From CAZWZG01 sp964638245 (GTDB lineage Bacteria > Pseudomonadota > Alphaproteobacteria > Rhodobacterales > Rhodobacteraceae), in the NCBI GenBank assembly GCA_964638245.1, contig CAZWZG010000026.1, positions 1 through 26,669 of the forward strand: a stretch of 26,669 nucleotides of DNA, read 5' to 3'. Position numbers and translations under genes: made by a program. Of this stretch, positions 13,484 to 20,231 are shown piece by piece. Each line of letters starts with the position of its first letter. Within the stretch, counting starts at the first letter, position 1. Below the pieces are notes generated by a model that made no database searches, was not told the DNA's origin, and saw nothing but the letters and a program-made list of their open reading frames with translations.

Positions 13484-14138
13484 CCTGACCAGGGCCACCT
13501 TCGAACTGCGTGACCATTACAAGATCAGGCATTTCGTTTATCACTGGGTCAACGGCGACGGCCGACAATACGGGGTCGGAACCTACTCACGAGAATGGGC
13601 CGATCATTACGTCAAGCAAGGCTATCTAAGGATAGACCCGGTCATTCAAGGGTGTTTCCAGCGGTTTCACCCCGTTGAATGGAAGCGACTTGATTGGTCT
13701 TCAAAGGCCGCGCGGGCGATGATGTCTGAAGCCATAGAATGGGGCATAGGAAACCAGGGCTACTCAATTCCGCTGCGCGGTCCGAACGGTCAGTTTGCGC
13801 TTTTTACAGCGAATGATTCTTGTACGGACGAAGAATGGGCAGCGTTTTGTGAATCCAACCAGCGCGACCTAATGTTGGTCGCGCACTATTTTAACCAGAA
13901 AGCGCTCCAGTTTGAGCGTGGCGAGGAAGAGCAGGGTCCCAAAGCGCTGTCTCCGCGCGAAGCGGACGCCCTGACCTTCCTTGCTTTGGGATATAGCCGG
14001 GCGCAAGTCTCTGAAACACTTGAGATTTCAGAGCATACACTGCGCGTCTATGTGGAAAGCGCACGCTTCAAGCTTGGCGCGATGAACACAACCCACGCGG
14101 TTGCCCGAGCCCTTTCACTGGGCCTAATCGTGGTCTGA
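13413..14138 (+). CDS. LuxR family quorum-sensing transcriptional regulator
   Basis: A 241-residue AHL-responsive regulator. The N-terminal ligand domain (residues about 10-165) keeps the TraR/LuxR pocket positions Trp62, Tyr66, Asp75, Pro76 and Trp90 in the expected spacing (EWADHYVKQGYLRIDPVI, PVEW), so ligand binding is likely. The C-terminal HTH (residues 177-241) reads LSPREADALTFLALGYSRAQVSETLEISEHTLRVYVESARFKLGA, with the conserved Glu183, Leu190 and Gly193. An ATG at 13434 would give a 234-residue form starting MLERIIES; both starts have modest ribosome sites. It lies 99 bases before luxI on the same strand, and is overlapped at its start by the small gene at 13268. Confidence 0.92.
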   Translation: MSGGVSAMLERIIESLERAQTQDDLTRATFELRDHYKIRHFVYHWVNGDGRQYGVGTYSREWADHYVKQGYLRIDPVIQGCFQRFHPVEWKRLDWSSKAARAMMSEAIEWGIGNQGYSIPLRGPNGQFALFTANDSCTDEEWAAFCESNQRDLMLVAHYFNQKALQFERGEEEQGPKALSPREADALTFLALGYSRAQVSETLEISEHTLRVYVESARFKLGAMNTTHAVARALSLGLIVV

Positions 14139-14162
14139 ATTTAACCTTTTGTTAACTATAGC

Positions 14163-14181
14163 GCGCGGAGCGGTTCCGCGC
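14163..14181. promoter_or_regulatory. Inverted repeat between luxR and luxI
   Basis: GCGCGGA (14163-14169) and TCCGCGC (14175-14181) are perfect seven-base arms around a five-base loop, just after a possible -10 (TATAGC, 14157-14162) and between two TTAAC-containing motifs. It could be a LuxR-type operator near the luxI start site or a short hairpin in the luxI leader. No T-run follows, so termination is unlikely. Confidence 0.4.
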
Positions 14182-14203
14182 CGTTAACCATGTCAGCGGA
14201 CGC

Positions 14204-14231
14204 TGTCCCCATCGCACGCTCTAAGGGGACA
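14204..14231 (+). promoter_or_regulatory. Hairpin enclosing the luxI ribosome binding site
   Basis: TGTCCCC (14204-14210) is the exact reverse complement of GGGGACA (14225-14231) across a 14-base loop. GGGG in the right arm is the only plausible Shine-Dalgarno sequence for the luxI ATG at 14238. When folded, the stem would mask it and lower luxI translation. Confidence 0.45.
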
Positions 14232-14237
14232 CCGCAC

Positions 14238-14870
14238 ATGATCCGTTATCTTTACGCCGAAGACCTCGAAAACCATCCGAAACTGGCCCGCACGATGTTT
14301 GAAGACCGCGCGCGTCAGTTCAAGGACCGTTTGGGCTGGGACGTCACAGTTGATGCGACGGGTCAGGAACGCGACCAATACGACGATCTGAACCCGCTTT
14401 ACGTGATCTGGGAGCGCCCCGATGGCACCCATGGTGGTTCCATGCGTTTTTTGCCGACCGTGGGTCGCACGATGGTGAACGAGCACTTTCAGGACATTAC
14501 AGGCGCCCACATCACCAGCCCGCTCATCTGGGAGTGTACGCGATTTTGCCTTGCCCTGGATGCCGAGACGCGCATTTCCGCAGCATTGATGCTGGCGGGC
14601 GGAGAGATCATGACGGGCTTTGGTATCAAGCATTTCGTGGGTGTGTTCGACGCCCGGATGGTGCGCATCTATCGGCTTATCGGTTCCTCGCCCGAGGTGC
14701 TGGGGACAAGCGGCAAAGGGCGCGAGGCAATTTCGGTTGGTCTTTGGGAATTCACCGACCGCGCACGGATGGCGGTGGCGCTGTCCGCCAAGATCTCGCC
14801 TGAGCTGTCCCGGTACTGGTTTGAGCGGGCCTTTGGCAAAGCGCACCACGCGCAACGCGCGATCGCCTAA
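14238..14870 (+). CDS. luxI: Acyl-homoserine-lactone synthase (LuxI family)
   Basis: A 210-residue autoinducer synthase that makes an N-acyl-homoserine lactone from S-adenosylmethionine and an acyl-ACP or acyl-CoA. The invariant residues are present in the family spacing: Arg24, Phe28 and Trp34 (DRARQFKDRLGW), Asp46 and Asp49, Arg70 (SMRFLP), Phe84, and Glu99 with Arg102 (IWECTRF). I chose the ATG at 14238, giving MIRYLYAEDL; an in-frame ATG at 14190 would add 16 residues unlike LuxI proteins. The acyl chain cannot be read from sequence. It is immediately followed by a hairpin-T terminator. The pair luxR-luxI next to ccr suggests that the signal may report on, or control, C2 metabolism. Confidence 0.93.
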   Translation: MIRYLYAEDLENHPKLARTMFEDRARQFKDRLGWDVTVDATGQERDQYDDLNPLYVIWERPDGTHGGSMRFLPTVGRTMVNEHFQDITGAHITSPLIWECTRFCLALDAETRISAALMLAGGEIMTGFGIKHFVGVFDARMVRIYRLIGSSPEVLGTSGKGREAISVGLWEFTDRARMAVALSAKISPELSRYWFERAFGKAHHAQRAIA

Positions 14871-14880
14871 TCCGTGCTAT

Positions 14881-14947
14881 TTGGGGCTCTGCCCCAAACC
14901 CCGGGATATTTTTGTCCAGATGAAGGAGCGGACGCTTGGCCTTCATC
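14881..14947 (+). terminator. luxI terminator and shared repeat, copy 1
   Basis: TTGGGGC-TCT-GCCCCAA (14881-14897) is a strong hairpin ten bases after the luxI stop. It is followed by ACCCCGGGATATTTTTG (14898-14914), whose T-run fits termination, and then by a second perfect hairpin, GATGAAGG (14919-14926) with CCTTCATC (14940-14947). CCCCGGGATATTTTT occurs again at 17324-17339 after the SDR gene, in the same hairpin-then-T order, so this is a repeated terminator-like unit. Confidence 0.7.
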
Positions 14948-14982
14948 AGGCGTAGAGTATCCGAGGGGGATTGCGGATCATG

Positions 14983-15001
14983 GGGGGCGCAGACAGCCCC
15001 C
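14983..15001. repeat. Hairpin upstream of the helicase gene
   Basis: GGGGGC (14983-14988) and GCCCCC (14996-15001) with a seven-base loop. It lies in the 98-base gap between the repeat after luxI and the helicase start, where no gene is seen. It may belong to the same repeated element as 14881-14947, or to the helicase leader. Confidence 0.35.
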
Positions 15002-15045
15002 TTCCGCCCTTTCCTACAGGACTGCAACGCCGTATCGTCGCTCCC

Positions 15046-16575
15046 ATGACGATCCCCATCACGTCCTTTTCCGACGACCAGGCCGAGGCCTATGACCGGG
15101 TTTCAGACCTGTTGGCCGAAGCCGGGATCGACCTAGAAGAAAGCATGACGACGCCCCCCGGAGAGGGTGGCGGGCGGCTGGCCGTGGTGGGCAAGGCCGG
15201 CTCAGGCAAGACGATGCTTCTGGCGCGACTGGCCCAAGCGCTTGAAGAAGCAGGTGTCGAAACCGTCTCGGGCGACTACGAAGGGCGTCGACGCAAGGAC
15301 CGAAGAACGCTCGCCATTCTTGCGCCGACCAACAAAGCCGCCAGCGTGCTGCGCGCGCAAGGCGTCCCCGCGACCACCATTCACCGCATCCTCTACACGC
15401 CGGTGTACGACCCTGAATATGAGAAGATCGCGGAATGGTTGGTCGGAACCGGAGAGCGTCCCGAGATTGAGGGGCTGACCGATGCTGCACTGGATCGCGC
15501 CGAAGCATTCTACAAAACGAACCGTTCGATCCCGGGTGCGCTTGCGACGGCGGGGCTGAAGGGCTCAGATTTCATTCTGGGCTGGAAGCGCCGCGAGCAG
15601 CCGCTGGATATCGGTCTGATTGACGAAGCTTCGATGCTGGATGACCGGCAGTTCGAAGACCTGACCGAGATCTTCCCGACCCTTTTGCTGTTTGGTGATC
15701 CGGCACAGTTGGCGCCGGTGAACCAGTCAGGGACGATGGTCTTTGATAAGCTGCCATCGGCGGCGAAACTGACGCTGGAACGTATCCATCGCCAAGACGC
15801 TGACAACCCGATCCTTGATCTCGCGCATGCCCTTGCTGATGACAGCATCGGCTTTGAGCGGTTTGAGGCCATGGTTGAAGAGATCGCGCGCGAGGATGAT
15901 CGCGTCGTGCTGGCCCAGCGTGTTGATGCCGCCAAGATGGCACGCTCTCCCGTTCTGGTTTGGCGCAATGCCACGCGCATTCGTCTGATCCATGCGTTTC
16001 GCGCAGCATTCGGTGCGCCCCCGGACGAACTCTTGCCAGGTGAGCCGCTGATTTGCGATGGGATCGAACTTCCGCTCAAGCACCGAAAGAAGCGTTTGGA
16101 TCTGGAGGCGCGCGGCCTGATCAAAGGCGCGCAAGTGATCTATCTGGGGCCGGGCAAGCGTCCCGGTTTCTCGCGATTGCACGTCGTGGGTGCAGAGCAA
16201 CCCCAGGTGTCGGCAGCTTCGATCGTCAAAATCGAGATACCCGACGAAGAAGAGCCTTTCATTCCATATGCGGCCAACATGGGGGCGACGTTTCTGCACG
16301 GGGCGGCTGTGACCATCCACAAGGCGCAGGGGTCACAGTGGGAAGATGTTCAGGTCTTTGCGCCCGACTTGTGGGCTGCTTCGCGCGCGGGCCGGATCGA
16401 GGCCGGCATACCCTTGTGGAAACGGCTGGCCTATGTAGCGATCACCCGTGCGCAGTCGCGCTTGTTCTGGATCACGCGGTATCGTCTGGCGCGCCCTGAG
16501 GCGGCGTTGAGCGCCGATGATCTCAATGCGCCAGCGGCGCCATTTGCCCTGACAGCCGAGGAGACGGAACAATGA
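15046..16575 (+). CDS. RecD-like superfamily 1 ATP-dependent DNA helicase
   Basis: A 509-residue helicase of the AAA_30/UvrD_C_2 (RecD/Dda-like) type. Seen: Q-motif-like FSDDQAEAYDRV near the N-terminus; Walker A GKAGSGKT at residues 49-56; motif Ia LAPTNKAAS at 92-100; Walker B LIDEAS at 191-196; motif III GDPAQLAPV at 217-225; motif IV region LERIHRQ; and the C-terminal motifs VTIHKAQGSQWEDV and AYVAITRAQSRLFW. It lacks the long N-terminal extension of RecD2, and there is no recB or recC nearby. The ATG at 15046 lacks a clear ribosome site; an ATG at 14980 is in frame but adds proline-rich residues and lies before the hairpin. The stop overlaps the SDR start. Confidence 0.85.
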   Translation: MTIPITSFSDDQAEAYDRVSDLLAEAGIDLEESMTTPPGEGGGRLAVVGKAGSGKTMLLARLAQALEEAGVETVSGDYEGRRRKDRRTLAILAPTNKAASVLRAQGVPATTIHRILYTPVYDPEYEKIAEWLVGTGERPEIEGLTDAALDRAEAFYKTNRSIPGALATAGLKGSDFILGWKRREQPLDIGLIDEASMLDDRQFEDLTEIFPTLLLFGDPAQLAPVNQSGTMVFDKLPSAAKLTLERIHRQDADNPILDLAHALADDSIGFERFEAMVEEIAREDDRVVLAQRVDAAKMARSPVLVWRNATRIRLIHAFRAAFGAPPDELLPGEPLICDGIELPLKHRKKRLDLEARGLIKGAQVIYLGPGKRPGFSRLHVVGAEQPQVSAASIVKIEIPDEEEPFIPYAANMGATFLHGAAVTIHKAQGSQWEDVQVFAPDLWAASRAGRIEAGIPLWKRLAYVAITRAQSRLFWITRYRLARPEAALSADDLNAPAAPFALTAEETEQ

Positions 16576-17297
16576 GAACCATGCTTGTCACGGGCGCCAG
16601 TTCTGGCATCGGCAAAGCGACGGCAGAGGCGGCGTTGGCCGCAGGCTGGCGCGTTGGCCTGTTGGCGCGGCGGCGCGCGCCGCTCGAAGAGCTTGCTGAG
16701 AAGGGCGAGACGCTGATCCTTCCTGCAGATGTGACGGATCTTGACGCGGTGGAGGACGCAGTAGCCGAGATGGCCACGGCCTGGGGGCGGCTGGACTGCC
16801 TGTTTAACAATGCGGGTATTTTCACGCCTGCAGGACTGATTGATGAAATCGACCCTGAACACTGGAAAGCCAGTGTGGATGTCAACCTGACAGGCATGTT
16901 CAATGCGGCGCGCGCGGCGTTTGGCCAGATGCGGCGGCAGGATCCCCAAGGGGGGCGTATTATCAACAACGGCTCGATATCAGCGCAAAGCCCGCGCGAA
17001 GGCTCGGTCGCGTATACTGCCACCAAACACGGTGTGACGGGCTTGACCAAGACGCTTAGTCTCGATGGGCGCCCTTTTGATATTGCCTGCGGTCAGATCG
17101 ATATTGGTAACGCAAGAACGCCCATCATCGAGGCGATCGCAGAGAAGGCTGTGGCGGCGGGGCAAACTCCGCCTGAGACGATGGATCCCGATGAGGCGGC
17201 CACAGCCGTCCTGCACATGGCCGACTTGCCCCTTAGTACAAACGTGCAATTCATGACCATCGTTGCAACGAAGATGCCTTACATCGGGAGAGGATAG
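16572..17297 (+). CDS. Short-chain dehydrogenase/reductase (classical SDR)
   Basis: A 241-residue NAD(P)-dependent oxidoreductase. Cofactor motif TGASSGIG at residues 7-14, NNAG at 79-82, catalytic Ser near 135-137 (NNGSISAQ) and Tyr148-x3-Lys152 (YTATK) are all present. The substrate cannot be inferred; an arginine after the second strand (LLARRRAPLEE) favours NADP. GAGGAG lies about eight bases before its ATG, which overlaps the helicase stop (ATGA), so the two are co-translated although functionally unrelated by family. The repeat copy 2 starts at its last base and probably terminates the operon. Confidence 0.88.
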   Translation: MRTMLVTGASSGIGKATAEAALAAGWRVGLLARRRAPLEELAEKGETLILPADVTDLDAVEDAVAEMATAWGRLDCLFNNAGIFTPAGLIDEIDPEHWKASVDVNLTGMFNAARAAFGQMRRQDPQGGRIINNGSISAQSPREGSVAYTATKHGVTGLTKTLSLDGRPFDIACGQIDIGNARTPIIEAIAEKAVAAGQTPPETMDPDEAATAVLHMADLPLSTNVQFMTIVATKMPYIGRG

Positions 17298-17357
17298 GGG
17301 CTCCGCCCCCGGCCTTTGGCCTCCCCCGGGATATTTTTTGACCTTTGGAGGGTCAAA
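17297..17357 (+). terminator. SDR terminator and shared repeat, copy 2
   Basis: GGGGC-TCC-GCCCC (17297-17309), then GGCC-TTT-GGCC (17311-17321), then CCCCGGGATATTTTTTG (17324-17340), followed by a third perfect hairpin TTTGACC (17337-17343) / GGTCAAA (17351-17357). The block CCCCGGGATATTTTT is identical to that at 14899-14913. The last hairpin overlaps the end of the convergent punA gene, so the region may terminate from both sides. Confidence 0.65.
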
Positions 17358-18147
17358 GCGCGCGTAAGAATTCCCGCAAGATCGCTTCAAGCTTCTTGGC
17401 ACCAAGCGGCGCCATGGCCTTGGTATGCTCGTGGCTGATGTTTTCGTCCGACATGCCCGCGGCCATGTTGGTGATCACGGAAACAGCACCTGCGCGCAGC
17501 CCCAGGAAGCGCGCGAGAATAACCTCTGGCACCGTGGACATGCCAACGGCGTCCGCTCCCAGGGTCCGGATGGCGCGGATTTCGGCGGGCGTCTCGAACG
17601 ACGGGCCAGAGTACCAGGCATATATGCCGTCGCTCAACTCTTCGCCGATACGGTCGGCGGCGGCGTGCAGCGCCGTGCGCAGACCGATATCGTAGGCCTC
17701 GGTCATTGGGACGAACCGCGCATCGGTCGGCTCGCCGATCAATGGGTTAAGGCCAGAGAAATTGATATGGTCGGACAGGCACATGAGGTTGCCCGGCGGG
17801 ATGTCGTCACGCATCGAGCCTGCTGCGTTGGTCAGGATGACGGCCTTGGCGCCGATGGCCTTAAGGGTTTCCAACGGGACCCGCATCGCCGTTGGATCAC
17901 CCTTTTCATAGTAGTGCGATCGCCCACCGAACACGGCAACGCGCGCGCCCTCGAACTCACCCACATGAAGCGCACCGCCATGACCCGAAACGCCGGAGGC
18001 CGGAAAGCCCGGAAGGTCGCCATAGTCAATCGCCGGACCGTTGACGGCCTTGGCAATGTGGCCCAGTCCGGAGCCCAGGATCAGGCCGATTTCTACAGGG
18101 GCGTCGCCCGCGCGTTCGCGGACGATGTCACTAGCGCTCTTTGACAT
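17353..18147 (-). CDS. punA: Purine-nucleoside phosphorylase, trimeric type
   Basis: A 264-residue low-molecular-mass purine nucleoside phosphorylase, unrelated in family to DeoD at 7873. Motifs: GLILGSGLGHIAKAV (phosphate loop), GRSHYYEKGDP, ILTNAAGSMRDDI, GPSFETPAEIRAIRTLGADAVGMSTVPEVI and ITNMAAGMSDENISHE (base-binding Asn). It cleaves inosine, guanosine or xanthosine using phosphate in the cytoplasm. Its ATG lies 17 bases inside the end of the upstream permease gene, so it is the last gene of the BMP-family nucleoside ABC transporter operon and presumably degrades what is imported. Confidence 0.93.
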   Translation of the reverse strand: MSKSASDIVRERAGDAPVEIGLILGSGLGHIAKAVNGPAIDYGDLPGFPASGVSGHGGALHVGEFEGARVAVFGGRSHYYEKGDPTAMRVPLETLKAIGAKAVILTNAAGSMRDDIPPGNLMCLSDHINFSGLNPLIGEPTDARFVPMTEAYDIGLRTALHAAADRIGEELSDGIYAWYSGPSFETPAEIRAIRTLGADAVGMSTVPEVILARFLGLRAGAVSVITNMAAGMSDENISHEHTKAMAPLGAKKLEAILREFLRAL

Positions 18148-19099
18148 AGGGAATACCCCCGGCCCGTGGCGGGATTGCCTTGCCTACAAAGCCAGCGAGG
18201 ATCACGACCGTCAGGATATAGGGCAGGGCGTCCAGAAGCTGCACCGGTACCTTGACCCGCAGGATCAACTCCACTGCGTCGGGGCGCAGCGACAGTGCTT
18301 GCAGGAAGCCGAACAGAAGGCAGGCATAAAGGGCATACCACGGACGCCACTTGGCGAAGATCAGCGCCGCAAGCGCGATAAAGCCTCGGCCTGATGACAT
18401 CTCTTTGACGAAATTGGCCTGCAGGCCGGTCGAAAGATAGGCGCCGGCCAACCCGCACAGGATCCCGCAGATCCCAACGGCGGCAAAGCGCAGCCAGAAC
18501 ACCGAAATGCCCGCTGTATCAACGGCGGCTGGGTTTTCACCCACGGCGCGCAGGCGCAGGCCAAAACGCGTGCGAAACAGGATCCACCATGTCAGCGGCA
18601 CGCAAAGCATGGCGACATAGACCAGTAGTGTGTGGCCCGAGATAAGCTCGGCATAGATCGGTCCGAAAATCGGAATGCCTGAAAGGCTTTCTGCGAACGG
18701 GAGGGTGATCTCGTTGAAACGTCCCGCCCCGGTCAGCGTCGGCGTACGTCCGCCCTGATTGAACCAGGCTTCTGCGACCAGCACCGTCAGGCCAGAGGCG
18801 AGAAAGTTGATCGCAACGCCCGAGATCAGTTGGTTGCCCCGGAACGTGATCGACGCCAGCCCGTGGATGCCAGACAGCACGACCGAAGCCGCCATGCCCG
18901 ACAACAGGCCAAGCCAAACCGATCCGGTCAGAGCGGCGGCTGCGGCGGCAAAGAACGCCGAGGCCAGCATCTTGCCCTCAAGGCCGATGTCGAAAATGCC
19001 CGCGCGTTCCGAGAACAGGCCAGCAAGGCAGGCGAAAAGGAGCGGTGTCGCGAGGCGGATCGTGGTGTCGAGGATCGACAGGAAAGACAGGAAATCCAT
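18131..19099 (-). CDS. ABC transporter permease, nucleoside type (second permease)
   Basis: A 322-residue inner-membrane permease of the BPD_transp_2 (NupQ/BmpC-like) family with about eight to ten hydrophobic helices. FSERAGIFDIGLEGKMLASAFFAA near residues 28-51 is the typical signature of this permease type (relatives carry GxxNIGxEGQ), and FGLRLRAVGENPAAVDTAGIS is the conserved cytoplasmic loop that contacts the ATPase. It is encoded four bases after the first permease gene and overlaps punA by 17 bases. Together with the first permease and two-domain ATPase it forms a purine or nucleoside uptake system. Confidence 0.9.
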   Translation of the reverse strand: MDFLSFLSILDTTIRLATPLLFACLAGLFSERAGIFDIGLEGKMLASAFFAAAAAALTGSVWLGLLSGMAASVVLSGIHGLASITFRGNQLISGVAINFLASGLTVLVAEAWFNQGGRTPTLTGAGRFNEITLPFAESLSGIPIFGPIYAELISGHTLLVYVAMLCVPLTWWILFRTRFGLRLRAVGENPAAVDTAGISVFWLRFAAVGICGILCGLAGAYLSTGLQANFVKEMSSGRGFIALAALIFAKWRPWYALYACLLFGFLQALSLRPDAVELILRVKVPVQLLDALPYILTVVILAGFVGKAIPPRAGGIPYVKER

Positions 19100-19103
19100 C
19101 GGT

Positions 19104-20231
19104 CTACTCCGCCGGCTCGGTGCGCGTGGCTGCTGCCGCCTTGCGGCGTCTGCGCGCGGCCAGGAACATCTTTTCGATCGGGCTGCGGACCATGTTGTCG
19201 AGCGCGCCCGTGAACAAGATCACCAAAGCCTGGATCACGATGATCAGTTCGCGCGGGATGTTTGTCCAAAGCGAAAGCTCGGCCCCGCCTTGGTAGAGGA
19301 ACCCGAATAGAAGCGCGGCGAGGAAGACACCAAACGGGTGTGAGCGTCCCATTAGGGCCACTGCGATCCCGATGAAGCCGGCACCTTCCACGGCGTTGTT
19401 CACCAGCCGTCCGCTTTCGCCCATCACGTTGTTGATCGCCATGGCACCCGCAAGTGCTCCGGACAAAAGCATCGCCACCATAGTGATCTTGAAGGGCGAG
19501 ATCCCGGCATAAACGGCTGCGGATTCAGATTTCCCGAAGGCGCGGATCTCGTACCCCAGCCGCGTGCGCCACATCAAAAGCCAGACGAGGAAACAGGCGA
19601 GAATGGCGACAAAAAAGCTGACATTCACCGGAGGGGCCGAACTGAACGGGATGCCCACAACGCCAAGCATGTCCGACATCTTCGGCAGCGTCGTGCCCGG
19701 CGGGAAGTTCGCCGAAGCTGGGTCCATCGATCCCGCAGGACGCAGAACATTGACCAGAAGATAGTTCAACAGCGCAAAGGCGATGAAGTTGAACATGATC
19801 GTCGTGATCACGATATGGCTGCCACGCGCAGCCTGCAGATAGGCGGGTATCGCCGCCCATGCGGCCCCAAACAACAGTCCGCCCGCAAGCGCTGCGGGCA
19901 GGGCCAGCGTCCAGTGTGGCCAGGGCAGCATCAAGCACACCAAGGCGACGCCAAGCCCGCCAATCATCGCCTGACCTTCGCCGCCAATGTTGAACAGCGC
20001 CCCGTGGAACGCGATCGACACCGCCAGACCGGTGAAGATGAAATTCGTAGTATAATAAAGGGTATAGCCCCAACCATAGCTCGACGTGAGCGAACCTTCG
20101 ATCATGGTCCGGATTGCTTCGACCGGGTTTTCGCCAATCGCCAGAATGACGAGGCCCGAGAAGAAGAAGGCGATGATAATGCTGATCAGCGGAACCAGCA
20201 GCACGTCAGCCCATTTTGGCATCGTATCCAT
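19104..20231 (-). CDS. ABC transporter permease, nucleoside type (first permease)
   Basis: A 375-residue inner-membrane permease of the same family (NupP-like). It has a long N-terminal helix (VLLVPLISIIIAFFFSGLVILAIG), the signature FHGALFNIGGEGQAMIGGLG, and the loop TRLGYEIRAFGKSESAAVYAGIS. The C-terminal tail after the last helix is basic (MFLAARRRRKAAAATRTE) and cytoplasmic. Its ATG overlaps the stop of the ATPase gene (TGATG), indicating translational coupling. The usual companion of a BMP-family binding protein, as seen here. Confidence 0.9.
   Translation of the reverse strand: MDTMPKWADVLLVPLISIIIAFFFSGLVILAIGENPVEAIRTMIEGSLTSSYGWGYTLYYTTNFIFTGLAVSIAFHGALFNIGGEGQAMIGGLGVALVCLMLPWPHWTLALPAALAGGLLFGAAWAAIPAYLQAARGSHIVITTIMFNFIAFALLNYLLVNVLRPAGSMDPASANFPPGTTLPKMSDMLGVVGIPFSSAPPVNVSFFVAILACFLVWLLMWRTRLGYEIRAFGKSESAAVYAGISPFKITMVAMLLSGALAGAMAINNVMGESGRLVNNAVEGAGFIGIAVALMGRSHPFGVFLAALLFGFLYQGGAELSLWTNIPRELIIVIQALVILFTGALDNMVRSPIEKMFLAARRRRKAAAATRTEPAE

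Noticed and set aside
14163..14181. Link between the luxI-upstream repeat and the trpS-nfuA hairpin, which share identical arms GCGCGGA/TCCGCGC
   Set aside because: Loops differ in length and sequence and contexts are unrelated; seven-base GC-rich arms can recur by chance in this genome.
14971..15045. Longer N-terminus for the helicase from an upstream in-frame ATG (14971 or 14980)
   Set aside because: The added residues are proline- and glycine-rich and come from a GGGGGC/GCCCCC hairpin in a non-coding stretch; relatives' Q-motif begins close to the ATG at 15046.
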